64,000 nt of DNA from Clostridium acidisoli DSM 12555 (GTDB lineage Bacteria > Bacillota > Clostridia > Clostridiales > Clostridiaceae), in assembly GCF_900176305.1 (NCBI RefSeq), contig NZ_FWXH01000002.1, forward strand, positions 620,001 through 684,000. Reading direction: 5' to 3'. Below, in pieces: positions 8,267 to 17,558 of this stretch; positions within the stretch are counted from its first letter, which is position 1; each line of letters begins with the position of its first letter. The notes below the pieces were generated by a model that worked only from the letters and a program-made list of their open reading frames with translations, was not told the origin of the DNA and made no database searches. The position numbers were made by a program, and so were the translations under genes.

Positions 8267-9001
8267 TTACTTACGTTCTATTTTCTTGATAAACGAGGCA
8301 ATTTCTGATATGTACTTTTGTTGTTCTTCATCTGGAATCATGTGCCCAGATTGTAAAAATTCTATAATTTCACAGGAGTGTATAGTATTTTTATATAATT
8401 CTAAGGTCTCATCCGAGACATTAGAAGGTATAGAAGCTTTTTCGTTCCTACCAACAAAAAAAGCAACTGGTAAGTTTAGTTGTGTTAGGTCGGAAGAAAA
8501 ATCAACCATGTTTACATCTCTTGCAAGCCCTTCGATTGCTTTACGACGCATGAAATTAAGTAATGAAACTCCTTGATAAACGAGATTAGACCAATATTCT
8601 ACAGATTCCTCACTTTGCTTACTGTGTACTGGAGGTTGATCAACAAGAATCAGACCGCTCATATTCTGTTGATTCTTTAAACTCCATCCAAGTGCATAGG
8701 ATGCACCTCGTGAAAACCCAAGTACACAATAATTTTTTAGTTGGCAATGTTTAACAACCGATTCAATATCCGACAAATGATCCGAAAGATCATAGCCTAC
8801 TTCAGGAGTCGAGCTTAACCCACGGCCACGTAAGCTCAGGGCAACAACATGGCTCGAAAGCCCTGAGAGTATTGGAATTGCACGCTCAGCAGGTTCCCAT
8901 AATCCTCCTATTACAAGCAGTGATGGAGTCTTACTGGAAGGAACCCCATTCTCTAGAACATGAATATTTACAGAACTATTATTAATAAAATAACTTTCCA
9001 T
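8267..9001 (-). CDS. Alpha/beta hydrolase
   Basis: 244 residues. The nucleophile elbow is CVLGFSRGASYALG (Ser about residue 96). The oxyanion region is LVIGGLWEPAERAI, and the acid and base are likely in the FFVGRNEKASIPSN region and GHMIPDEEQQKY. It is a small carboxylesterase-like fold; substrate unknown. It lies directly upstream of the truncated AraC gene on the same strand and may be a remnant of a unit regulated by it. Confidence 0.85.
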   Translation of the reverse strand: MESYFINNSSVNIHVLENGVPSSKTPSLLVIGGLWEPAERAIPILSGLSSHVVALSLRGRGLSSTPEVGYDLSDHLSDIESVVKHCQLKNYCVLGFSRGASYALGWSLKNQQNMSGLILVDQPPVHSKQSEESVEYWSNLVYQGVSLLNFMRRKAIEGLARDVNMVDFSSDLTQLNLPVAFFVGRNEKASIPSNVSDETLELYKNTIHSCEIIEFLQSGHMIPDEEQQKYISEIASFIKKIERK

Positions 9002-9114
9002 CTAAATTTCCTCCTTGTTGCACTTAATTAGGACAATCAACTAATTTATTATTATATTTCACTTCATATAAGATTTATTCAAGTTATTTTCTGTTGATGA
9101 ACAATAATTTTCGA

Positions 9115-10392
9115 TTACTTATGTAACTTTAAATAATAATGATACATCAAGTTAAGAGGAAGTGTCCAATATAACCCTGCTGTAGACTTTGACAGTCTTT
9201 TTGATATGCTTTTTAAGGAATAAAAGCGTTTATTAGCCCAAATAAAACCTTCTAGTAGTTCCTCCGAACTCATATTTTTAGGAATGTAGACTACATCTTT
9301 TCTAGAATTATACTTGCTCCAATCATAGGTTAGAATCCTGTTTTCAGCTTCAAGTCTATTAAACAGTGGCGTTCCTGGGTATGGAGTCAATATATTAAAG
9401 GTGGCATTCTGAACTCCTGCATTTTCTAGAAAATCTAAGGTATCTTTAAATATATTTTTAGTATCCTGATCAAAACCAAACACTACACCAGCTTGTACAG
9501 AAATGCCGTAAGAGTGTATTTTATGAATCACTTTATAAAAATCATCTACTTTGTTAAAGGACTTGTTAGCACTATTTAAGCTCTTTTGGGATATTGATTC
9601 TATACCAAGAAAAAGCTGTTTACATCCACTTTTTGCTGCTAATTCAAGAAACTCGTCATCTTTACCTGCATTTATACTTGCTTGACTGCTCCACCACTTT
9701 TTATATGGTGCTATAGCTTTAAATAGTTTCTTTGAATATTCTAAATCAGCAGAGATGTTATCGTCCCAAAATATTATCACTTTACCTTTGAAGGAAGCAT
9801 ATTCTCTTGCAGCTTCTTCTATAGGCCTCTTTCTCAGTTTATTTTTATACATTACTGAAATAGTGCAAAACTCGCATTTATTTGGGCATCCACGAGTAGC
9901 AAACATTATTCCATTAGAGTGATCTTTTCTATGAAATAAATCTTTTCTTGACATAGGTATACCGTCTAATTCTGGCGGATAAGTACATATATATTTTCTT
10001 TTATACTGCTTTTTTTCAAACTCATATATAAATTGAGGCCAGGTTATTTCTGATTCCCCAACAAAGATTACATCAGCATATTTCTCTGCTTCCTGAGGCA
10101 TCAGTGTAACATGAGGGCCTCCCATGGCCACTACAACACCTTTTTCTCTGAACCTTGTGGCAATATTGTAGGCGTGATTTGCACTTGGGGTATGAAATGT
10201 TATAGCAACAAGATCATAATGCTTATTAAAGTTAACTCTTTCAACCTCTTCATCTACATGCTCAATATTCCAGTTTGGTGGGGTAAGAGCAGCTAAATAT
10301 GGCATAGTACATTGTTGAAATCCAATAACTCTTGATTTTCTTATATTCCTTATCTCATCTGAAGATGCAGTTATTAACAGTAAGTTCATCAT
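9115..10392 (-). CDS. B12-binding-domain radical SAM protein
   Basis: 425 residues. Residues about 1-140 form a cobalamin-binding-like Rossmann domain (LAALTPPNWNIEHVDEEVER; VVAMGGPHVTLMPQEAEKYA). The radical SAM core has FATRGCPNKCEFCTI (CxxxCxxC, about residues 168-178), and later QLFLGIESISQKSLNSANKS and GVVFGFDQDTKNIF. This is the BchE/HpnJ-like architecture used for methylations and ring rearrangements. There is no pathway neighbour, so the substrate is unknown. A 289-bp AT-rich gap separates it from the GNAT gene. Confidence 0.9.
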   Translation of the reverse strand: MMNLLLITASSDEIRNIRKSRVIGFQQCTMPYLAALTPPNWNIEHVDEEVERVNFNKHYDLVAITFHTPSANHAYNIATRFREKGVVVAMGGPHVTLMPQEAEKYADVIFVGESEITWPQFIYEFEKKQYKRKYICTYPPELDGIPMSRKDLFHRKDHSNGIMFATRGCPNKCEFCTISVMYKNKLRKRPIEEAAREYASFKGKVIIFWDDNISADLEYSKKLFKAIAPYKKWWSSQASINAGKDDEFLELAAKSGCKQLFLGIESISQKSLNSANKSFNKVDDFYKVIHKIHSYGISVQAGVVFGFDQDTKNIFKDTLDFLENAGVQNATFNILTPYPGTPLFNRLEAENRILTYDWSKYNSRKDVVYIPKNMSSEELLEGFIWANKRFYSLKSISKRLSKSTAGLYWTLPLNLMYHYYLKLHK

Positions 10393-10681
10393 TTTACCTT
10401 ATCTTTCTAAAGTTATCTCTGTTACATTTTACACTTCCAAACCAATTATTGTATTACGATGTCATATTTTAATATTGTACCGTATTGTTAAGATTTTTTA
10501 AATTCTTGTATTTTACTTAATTATAGCGCAAATTTAATTTTCTGTAATTAAATCCTTATAATTTTGCAGTATTCCTATAGGTTTCTTTTCTCCAAATAGC
10601 TTATATCTTAGATAATAATCCACATATACATTAAGAATATTATGTATCATACTAATTATCTATCAATATATGCACTCTTAT

Positions 10682-11188
10682 CTATATCTTTTTTTCATAT
10701 AAATAAAATAATCCCTTTCTCCAATTTGCCTCTCCTACTCTTACATAACCAATTTTTTCATACAATCTTAAAGCAGCTGGATTTAATGAAAAAGCATCTA
10801 ATCTAATAGATTCTATCCCATCTTTTCTTAGCATTTTTTCAATTAGTATCATACTCTGAGTACCAATACCTTGATTTTGGAAATCAGGATTAACACATAA
10901 TCTATGAACTATGCTAAAAGATTCATTTCTATATTTCCAATTTCCATTAATGTATTCTTCATCATAATCACTATTTAAAACAAATGCACATGCCATTTTA
11001 TTATCAACTACTCCTAAAAACATTTCACCTTTTAAAATATCTTCTTTTAAAATTTCTTTGGTTGGATATATGTTATCCCATTGATTAATTCCATTGCTAT
11101 CCATCACTTCAATAGCATTTTTAAATATTTTTTCTACATAGTCTAAATCGTCTATAGTCGCTATTCTTAATATTAATTCTGTACTCAT
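10682..11188 (-). CDS. GNAT-family N-acetyltransferase
   Basis: 168 residues. The acetyl-CoA-binding motif A is RLCVNPDFQNQGIGTQSMIL (Q/R-x-x-G-x-G type), followed by IRLDAFSLNPAALRLYEKIG (motif B). The N-terminus LRIATIDDLDYVEKIFKNAI is the usual first strand and helix. Transfers an acetyl group to an unidentified amine. It stands alone between the radical SAM and MBL genes. Confidence 0.9.
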   Translation of the reverse strand: MSTELILRIATIDDLDYVEKIFKNAIEVMDSNGINQWDNIYPTKEILKEDILKGEMFLGVVDNKMACAFVLNSDYDEEYINGNWKYRNESFSIVHRLCVNPDFQNQGIGTQSMILIEKMLRKDGIESIRLDAFSLNPAALRLYEKIGYVRVGEANWRKGLFYLYEKKI

Positions 11189-11254
11189 TATAATTTCTCC
11201 AATTCATTTATAATTTCAAAAGTAACTTCAAGTTTATTTATTGAAATTTGCATT

Positions 11255-11890
11255 TTAAACCCATTTTCTATTTTGTACCGGTTTTCCATGCCCAAAATGA
11301 ATAAATCTATTCCCCAAATCGCTAATCTTTCTTGCACTAAGTTCAAGTTGCATTTTATTTTCATAAATCAATGAGATAGATGGTTTTATCATATTCATTA
11401 AGGAATCTCCAACAATCAAATCTCTTTCTTCAACATCAATACCTATTGAGCCTTTAGTGTGTCCTGGAAGTCCAAGTATTTTCCCTTTAATCCCAAAGCA
11501 TTCTAAAGAATCTCCATCTTTTAAAAATATAGTAGGTTTAAATTTTTCTATAGGATTACTTTTAATTGATTTTTGAGAGAAATAGCACAATATTTTACCA
11601 ATTGCACCTCTTCCATACATGGATTGTAATGTGTTATCATCAACTAAATCTTCATCACCAATTCCAATAGCAATTGGAACATTTAGTCGTTTAGACAAAA
11701 CTGCTGTGTTTTGAATATGGTCAATATGTCCATGTGTCAGTATAATACATTTTACTTGGCTATCTTTACAAACATCATAGATTTTTTCTGCATATCCTGC
11801 TAGTCCAGTATCAACAAGAACTGCACTGTCTCCTTCTTTAATCAAAAAGGCATTTACATTTCCACATGGAATTCTAATAATATCACTCAT
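11255..11890 (-). CDS. MBL-fold metallo-hydrolase
   Basis: 211 residues. It has the metal-binding HxHxDH motif (LTHGHIDHIQN, about residue 53), a second His in GLPGHTKGSIGI, an Asp in DLIVGDSLMN, and a final His in RFIHFGHGKP. The length is typical of glyoxalase-II-like or quorum-quenching-like hydrolases; the substrate is not predictable. A GGAGGG-type ribosome site precedes the ATG. Confidence 0.9.
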   Translation of the reverse strand: MSDIIRIPCGNVNAFLIKEGDSAVLVDTGLAGYAEKIYDVCKDSQVKCIILTHGHIDHIQNTAVLSKRLNVPIAIGIGDEDLVDDNTLQSMYGRGAIGKILCYFSQKSIKSNPIEKFKPTIFLKDGDSLECFGIKGKILGLPGHTKGSIGIDVEERDLIVGDSLMNMIKPSISLIYENKMQLELSARKISDLGNRFIHFGHGKPVQNRKWV

Positions 11891-12060
11891 ATTTACATAG
11901 AACCCTCCTTATAAATTACTATTTATCGCTCACAATTATTTACTATAAGACTTAAATTTTATAAAAATTATACCATATTATTACTGGTTAATTTACTATT
12001 ATTTTGAATTTTATTATAAAGTTCTCCATTTATCATTACTCCAATATCACCTTGTCCATA

Positions 12061-12183
12061 TATTCATTAAGACATACACATGCAACTATGCTTTTAGAGT
12101 CAGGTGCAGAACCTAAAGATATTCAAACTCGTCTCGGACACAGTAAGTTAGCCACTACAATGGACACCTATTCACATGTAAGT
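12061..12183 (+). pseudogene. Tyrosine recombinase C-terminal fragment
   Basis: Encodes SLRHTHATMLLESGAEPKDI followed by QTRLGHSKLATTMDTYSHV. These are the box II HxxR...LGH...Y residues of phage-type integrases, including the R of RHTH and the final catalytic Tyr. No upstream catalytic domain is present, and the frame runs into an oppositely oriented serine recombinase fragment. Confidence 0.8.
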
Positions 12184-12536
12184 TGGGCTGGGTCTTTGTT
12201 TCCATCTTCATCATAACCGCCTACAATAACTTTTTCAACAATACTTTCAAAAACATAGCGGTCAAATTCGGATAAAACCTCATTATGCTCCAAAGTCTTC
12301 TTAAAATCTCGTAAACGTCGTTTTATACCCTTTTCATTTGCAGCCGTTTCCTGTAATTTCTCTCGGTCTTTTAATAATTGTCCCTGCTTCTCTGTAAAAG
12401 AAGAATATTTTGATTCATAGGAGCCCTTGTCAAGGGTATCTTCCAACCGCATATCCACCAACTTACTTTTCTTTCTCTCAATTGATTCTATTTCCTTATC
12501 CAGTTTGGAAAGTTGCTTAATAGCCGCTGTAATGCT
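12168..12536 (-). pseudogene. Large serine recombinase C-terminal fragment
   Basis: The open frame reads KLDKEIESIERKKSKLVDMR, a coiled-coil, then VLSEFDRYVFESIVEKVIVG and GYDEDGNKDP. This matches the C-terminal coiled-coil and tail of Tn4451/TnpX-type large serine recombinases. The catalytic domain is missing, and a TGA at 12537-12539 closes the frame. It overlaps the integrase fragment head to head, so this is a recombination scar. Confidence 0.75.
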
Positions 12537-12684
12537 TCACAATCTGGTTAATGGTTTTGCTGCCACAATGTCAGGAAAAGGAATCATAGGTTATCGGCTC
12601 TGCGTCTTAGCGTCTGGCTCTTTGATAACTGACATATTAAATTGTTGAATGTTAATTATCGTTTCCTGCTATTTTGAGGTTAAA

Positions 12685-13491
12685 TTATTGAAATCTTATT
12701 CTATCTTTATATTTGGGTATACCATTCCTTACTTTTACCCATGCACTATTTTTGAATAGTTCATATTCTTCAAAAGCACAAGGTAACCCTTTTGCCGTTG
12801 ATATATCACTACTATCCATAAGCTGAAAATGTAAATGTGGAGCAAGAGAATTTCCTGAATCTCCTATTCTGCCAATAACTTCACCTTTTTTCACATTCTG
12901 ACCAACTGAAACTTGAATAGACCCTTTTTGAAGATGACATAAGGCAGCATATAGATTTTTGCTACTTTCTATAATAACGTAGTTGCCTGCGACAGATTGT
13001 TCGTCGTCTTTTTTAGGGTCAAAATAATGAGCATTTTTATAAGCATTTGACATATCTGATAGTAGCTTCGTCCGTGTTCGTTCTTTATAACCGTCCTCTG
13101 CCTTCACAATGGTTCCGTCACAAGGTGCATATATTTCTTTCCCCCAACAATAATATTCATTCACTGGAACCCCAAAAATAAGATATTGCAAGAAGCTAAC
13201 TCGATAAGCGGGTAATCCCTTTCTTTCCCAATCTACCTGTATAAAATCATAAGCATATCTTGTACCTAATTTGTTCGTGCCGTGACTCGGAATTTTTGTT
13301 CCTGGAGTATTAGGTGAAAGCCATTCCCCTCGCAAAGGAAACTCTACAATTATTGGCTCACGCATTTCAATCATTATATTCCTCCTATAAATCCGTTGTT
13401 TACCAATATTAAAAATAATTAGTGCTATAAGTGCAACGCCAAGTATGCGTATATTCCGTTTACAACACACAGATTTCATTCCCCTAATCAT
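12685..13491 (-). CDS. M23-family zinc metallopeptidase, membrane-anchored
   Basis: 268 residues. One N-terminal membrane anchor (residues about 12-27) is followed by an extracytoplasmic LytM/M23 domain: PSHGTNKLGTRYAYDFIQVD (His and Asp zinc ligands) and SGNSLAPHLHFQLMD (HxH). A long insertion of about 100 residues separates the first zinc motif from the glycyl-glycyl endopeptidase-like core. It may cleave peptidoglycan cross-bridges or be a degenerate relative. It overlaps the upstream TetR gene by 8 bases, so the two are cotranscribed and controlled by the operator at 14146-14192. Confidence 0.85.
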   Translation of the reverse strand: MIRGMKSVCCKRNIRILGVALIALIIFNIGKQRIYRRNIMIEMREPIIVEFPLRGEWLSPNTPGTKIPSHGTNKLGTRYAYDFIQVDWERKGLPAYRVSFLQYLIFGVPVNEYYCWGKEIYAPCDGTIVKAEDGYKERTRTKLLSDMSNAYKNAHYFDPKKDDEQSVAGNYVIIESSKNLYAALCHLQKGSIQVSVGQNVKKGEVIGRIGDSGNSLAPHLHFQLMDSSDISTAKGLPCAFEEYELFKNSAWVKVRNGIPKYKDRIRFQ

Positions 13492-14119
13492 TTAGTGAAA
13501 TATAGAATACTTTTCTAAGTTCATCAAAATATTCATCTATTTTTTTTATAATAACTTCGCTGTTCAAGGCACTTATATCACCATTACGAATGTCCTCTAA
13601 TAGTTGATTAGTAAATCCAATATTAGACCAAAATATAATTTGCTTGCATTTTTCAATATCTAGTCCATTTCTAAATTTACTCTCATCTACTTTATCAAAT
13701 AGTTTAGGATAGCAGTTTAAGTCTTCTTCGCGTGTTCTATTTTCAAGCTCCTTATTAATTTCGGCGGAATTAGTAACACGTGCGAGTTTACTAAACTTTG
13801 AAATCCAAGGATATTTTTCAAACAGCTTAATTTGTAAAAGATATGATTGTCGTAATCTATCAAAAATATCCTTTTCATCGTAATTCATCAATTCAAAGTA
13901 TTCCTTTTTCATTAGGTCGGAAAAGTAATCATACACAATAAGGAAAAGCTCCTGTTTGCTACTTACATAATGAAACATAAGGGCTTTAGAAATTCCCGCT
14001 TCTTTTGCTATTACATTTGTTGAAGCCTTGTCATAGCCCTGTAATGAAAATTCTTTTAATGCTGCATTTAGAACAGCGTCCCTTCGTTGAGGGTCTAAAT
14101 TTAATAATTTTGTTATCAT
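13484..14119 (-). CDS. TetR/AcrR-family regulator
   Basis: 211 residues from an ATG at 14117-14119, preceded by AGGAG with 5-base spacing; an ATG 6 codons upstream lacks a ribosome site. The N-terminal HTH is AALKEFSLQGYDKASTNVIA followed by KEAGISKALMFHYVSSKQEL. The C-terminal ligand domain is diverged. It is the first gene of the TetR-M23 operon, and an inverted repeat frames its promoter, so autoregulation is likely. Confidence 0.9.
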   Translation of the reverse strand: MITKLLNLDPQRRDAVLNAALKEFSLQGYDKASTNVIAKEAGISKALMFHYVSSKQELFLIVYDYFSDLMKKEYFELMNYDEKDIFDRLRQSYLLQIKLFEKYPWISKFSKLARVTNSAEINKELENRTREEDLNCYPKLFDKVDESKFRNGLDIEKCKQIIFWSNIGFTNQLLEDIRNGDISALNSEVIIKKIDEYFDELRKVFYISLND

Positions 14120-14145
14120 GCCTACTCCTTTGCACAAAAATATTT

Positions 14146-14192
14146 ACCTTTTAGGTTAATAATATCATACCAACATTTACCTAAAAGGTCAA
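14146..14192 (-). promoter_or_regulatory. Promoter and twin operators of the TetR-M23 operon
   Basis: On the minus strand, -35 TTGACC (14187-14192) and -10 TATGAT (14164-14169) are spaced exactly 17 bp. An 11-bp inverted repeat ACCTTTTAGGT / ACCTAAAAGGT (14146-14156 and 14179-14189) places one arm over the -35/spacer and the other just downstream of the -10. This is a textbook layout for TetR autorepression. Confidence 0.75.
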
Positions 14193-14266
14193 TAGTGCAA
14201 TGGTATAATAAAGTTGTAACAGCTCAAACCTAATAGATTATAATAATATCTATTAAGAGGAGAGTA

Positions 14267-14404
14267 ATGATTATGAAAAAGAAAACTTATGAAGAAAATT
14301 TTAAGACAAAAATTATACGCCTTCATCTTGAAGAAGGACGAACTATAAAAAGCTTATCAGAAAAATATGAAATCCATAAAAAAATCACTTGCTTTTTCTC
14401 ATAA
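14267..14404 (+). pseudogene. IS3-family transposase OrfA, N-terminal fragment
   Basis: MKKKTYEENFKTKIIRLHLE followed by EGRTIKSLSEKYEIHKK is the start of an IS3-type OrfA HTH. A good AGGAG site precedes the ATG. The frame breaks after about 39 native residues and ends at a hairpin, and no OrfB follows. It is not related to the OrfA at 38555-38974. Confidence 0.7.
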
Positions 14405-14420
14405 AATAGCAAGTGATTTT
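14381..14420. terminator. Perfect hairpin at the end of the OrfA fragment
   Basis: 12-bp perfect arms AAAATCACTTGC / GCAAGTGATTTT with a 16-base loop. It could be a terminator in either direction or a leftover IS structure; it truncates the transposase frame. Confidence 0.5.
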
Positions 14421-15220
14421 CGATAATATTTTTCACAATATATATTTTTTCTAAATCTATTCTTTTGTGTTCCCACACTCCATATCAATAACCACAGAAA
14501 CTTTAATATATTTTTTTAACTGTTTATTACGGATTTTATCACCTTCACTTGTAAAGCCAAAAAATCCCCCAAACTTAATATTTTTAAATACCTTCCTGGT
14601 GTATGTTTTGATGAAGAGCCGGAATTTCTCGAAGACTTTTTGCCTTGGAATTCAGATGTACGGGCATTCTGCAATAAAGCCGAAAAGTGATCATCATCGA
14701 TTGCCTTTCGGCTTTTTCTTTGCACTGGTTTATTTGACGCTTACTAATATTTTGTCTTGATTTTATCAATAGGAGGACATATTATCTAGGTACTTAATTT
14801 TTTACGCTTACCATTATTCTACAACTAACAACGATTTCCTTCAGAGTATATTAATTCCAAAGATTAAAATGGGCGTAAAAAAGCTACAATCTTTTGTGAT
14901 TGCAGCTTACTGACCAGCTGGTTCGTAGATAATTTTATTGAAATGCGTTATAACTTTTACATACAAAAATATCACCTGAAATAATGTTTTATAGACGCCT
15001 CGATATTCAAGTACTGCCTGTTATTTATAATGGTATAAGAAAAATCAATATAATTGAATTTCCCAATATTTAAGTACATATTGTCACTAATTTTTATTTG
15101 ATTTGAGCCCTCTATTGGTTGAGAAAAAGTTTAGGTGGATTACTTATGAACGAATATAGCTCTCTTTCACCCTAACTGAGAATTAAAGTGCTTTATAGGC
15201 CCCGTCTGTCTTCCTTCATG
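14421..15220. other. Gene-poor scar region
   Basis: No complete gene. On the minus strand near 14461-14545 a short frame encodes a C-terminal tail ending VSVVIDMECGNTKE; a diverged relative of the same tail occurs near 17629-17672 (ending GNT), in the same orientation, about 3.2 kb away. A hairpin AGCTACAATC / GATTGCAGCT lies near 14882-14907. The rest is AT-rich sequence in which I see nothing. Confidence 0.4.
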
Positions 15221-16957
15221 CTATACCTTCTCCTTTAAATGCTGCTTTGAATCCTTTATAAAGTTTACAGCATTCTGCTGATTATCTGGAGCGCACTCTA
15301 GCGATTTTTCCATTGCTTCTATACATAGCTCATACTGTTCGCCCTCAAAATAGGCCTCTCCCAAACTATCCCATGCATTTGCTGATTGAGGAAAAAGAAT
15401 TGTTCCGACCTTTAAGAAAGCACTTGCCGTACTATAATCTTTCTTCCAAAGGAAATCATATCCTGTGTCATTTAAACTATTCTCTAGTAAGTTTTTCATC
15501 TTACAATCCCTAGCCATAAGTTCCTGGTAGCATCTTACTGCTTGGTCTAAATTACCCTCAACTATATAATCACTGGCAAGATTCTCCTCATCATTTAGCC
15601 GTTCAATTTCGTTTCCGTTCATATATAACTTATCTGAATCTTTTATAAAGTCGAATTTAACCTCTCGGTTTCTATCAATAAAAATATTATTGCCGACATA
15701 ATCAAGTTGTTTTGGTTCATCATAAATTGTTTTATAAAATAAACTATTATCTTGGTGAAAAATTTTCAATGTTTTGTCAATCTCCATTTTGTAGTTACCG
15801 CAGAAAAATTTAATTTCATCTAATGACAAATAAACTATTTGATACTCTGGATGTAAAAGATTATACCAGCCATAAGTTGCTGCAGCACTTCTTATAACAG
15901 GCATCTTCATCTTATATCCACTATCGGAGTTCGTCATCATAATCACACCAAAACCCTTTTCTTTGTGAAACTGCATACTGCAAGCATAGCCAGTATTTCC
16001 ACCGTCGTGTCCTACTAAAGATTCCCTGCATATTATTTCATTAAACAATCCAATGTTACATTCACCATGCAAAACCGGAGTAGTCATAATCTCCATAAAC
16101 TCTTTACTAAGAATCTTATTCCCGTCGCCTCTTAAGGACTTTTGCACCTCTATAGAAAACTTGGCTAAATCTTCTGCTGTGCTCCATAATCCAGCAGCCG
16201 CCATCTCAGGATAAACATACCTTCTTTCCGGAATTTGCTCTCCTTCACTATTGTGGCCTGCGGCAGCGTTATAAGACTGTTCGTTACTTAAATCACAATT
16301 ACTGTAAAAACTATTTGTCATACTCAAGGGTTCTAATACTAATTCCCGCATGATTTCCTGAAAACTTTTTTGTAACTGATCTACCAAAACTTGCTGTACT
16401 ATAGCCATTCCTCCACCTGAATATCTAAATTGTGTGTCCGGTTCCATATCCACACGAACCTTTCCCGTAACAGCAGGTGCTTCACCATTAAGTACCTGAA
16501 TCAAAGTTGGAACCTCATCACCAGGCTTATACCCTGGAAAACCATGTATTGTAACCCCCGCAGTATGCGACAGTAGATTCCTCAAAGTCACTTTGTTTTT
16601 GGCTGTAAACTCACTCTCAGGCAACTTCCAAGACTTTAGATATGTATTTATATCTTTATCCAAATCTAATATACCTTCCTGAACTAATTTCATTACAGCT
16701 AGAGCTGTAAGTGGTTTACTAATAGATGCTGCTTGAAAAATGGTATTTGTATCCACCAGTATTCCCTTTTCTGTATCTGCAAACCCGTAGCCCTTAGCCC
16801 AAATTATTTCATAATCATTAATTACTGCTACACTCATACCCGGGGTGTTGGTTTCATTCATTAGTTCAGTTATTGATTTCAATCTGTCACCCTTAATAAA
16901 ATATTCAGTACGAAGACCGTTCTCAACTCGATCATCTTTTTTGTTTCCCTTTAACAT
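15221..16957 (-). CDS. Beta-lactamase-family serine hydrolase with TPR tail
   Basis: 578 residues from the ATG at 16955-16957, chosen for its GGAGG site at 7 bases; the frame is open 31 codons further but without support. Class C beta-lactamase/D-Ala-D-Ala peptidase fold: SxxK in QAASISKPLTALAVMKL (about residue 75), a YSG in the FRYSGGGMAIVQQ loop where YxN is usual, and HDG in VGHDGGNTGYACSMQF. The last about 100 residues carry two TPR-like units (LFPQSANAWDSLGEAYFEGE; YELCIEAMEKSLECAPDNQQ). No signal peptide is obvious. It may hydrolyse esters or peptides in the cytoplasm. Confidence 0.85.
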   Translation of the reverse strand: MLKGNKKDDRVENGLRTEYFIKGDRLKSITELMNETNTPGMSVAVINDYEIIWAKGYGFADTEKGILVDTNTIFQAASISKPLTALAVMKLVQEGILDLDKDINTYLKSWKLPESEFTAKNKVTLRNLLSHTAGVTIHGFPGYKPGDEVPTLIQVLNGEAPAVTGKVRVDMEPDTQFRYSGGGMAIVQQVLVDQLQKSFQEIMRELVLEPLSMTNSFYSNCDLSNEQSYNAAAGHNSEGEQIPERRYVYPEMAAAGLWSTAEDLAKFSIEVQKSLRGDGNKILSKEFMEIMTTPVLHGECNIGLFNEIICRESLVGHDGGNTGYACSMQFHKEKGFGVIMMTNSDSGYKMKMPVIRSAAATYGWYNLLHPEYQIVYLSLDEIKFFCGNYKMEIDKTLKIFHQDNSLFYKTIYDEPKQLDYVGNNIFIDRNREVKFDFIKDSDKLYMNGNEIERLNDEENLASDYIVEGNLDQAVRCYQELMARDCKMKNLLENSLNDTGYDFLWKKDYSTASAFLKVGTILFPQSANAWDSLGEAYFEGEQYELCIEAMEKSLECAPDNQQNAVNFIKDSKQHLKEKV

Positions 16958-17069
16958 ACTTATTCCTCCAATATCACTTAATTTATAATAATGAACCTCT
17001 TGGCTTTGTATCACATTTTGACTGTTCACAACAGGAATTGCTATTGTCAAGTTAACTCGCTTTATACAT

Positions 17070-17558
17070 CTAATTTATTCTCCTCATGTTTATGCATAAA
17101 TTATCACAAATCTTTCCCTCTATTATCCAATAAAAAGGAAAAGAAAAGTGAATGCTGTGAAAATAAAAATCACTGTCCTTGTCTAATATTATAGCAGTTA
17201 TCCTGATTGGCCATGTATAACTCTTTCCTGCAGTGCTTTCCTTGATTGCGTATGAAACACTCCTATATGCGAGGAATAATATCTCACTAGGCGTAAGGCT
17301 TGATTGAAATAAAGTGTTAATTTCTTCTATGGTGCAATCTGCAATGTCACTCTCAGCCGTCTCTTTCCTCAGCATTCCTGTGATTGTAACCCAATGTACA
17401 TCTCCCGAATTCCATGCTATAGCATTATCGAAATCTAAAGAAATCGCTGAATCACTATAACTATAAAAAAAATCTCTCACTCGTTCTAAACCATTGTACC
17501 ATTGATTATCCAAGCCTATTACATATGGATTAGATTCATGTGCAAAGTATTTGCTCAC
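17070..17558 (-). pseudogene. SnoaL/NTF2-like protein, N-terminus lost
   Basis: About 162 residues. VIGLDNQWYNGLERVRDFF, AIAWNSGDVHWVTITGML and the terminal FHSIHFSFP match the cone-shaped SnoaL-like fold, but the first helix is missing. The only starts are a GTG at 17556-17558 without a ribosome site, just after an in-frame TAA. It may be expressed in shortened form, but a deletion at its 5' end next to the scar at 17.6 kb is more likely. Confidence 0.55.

Noticed and set aside
14467-14769. Overlapping 60-97 codon frames on both strands
   Set aside because: None has a ribosome site or a recognisable domain; they lie in scar sequence.
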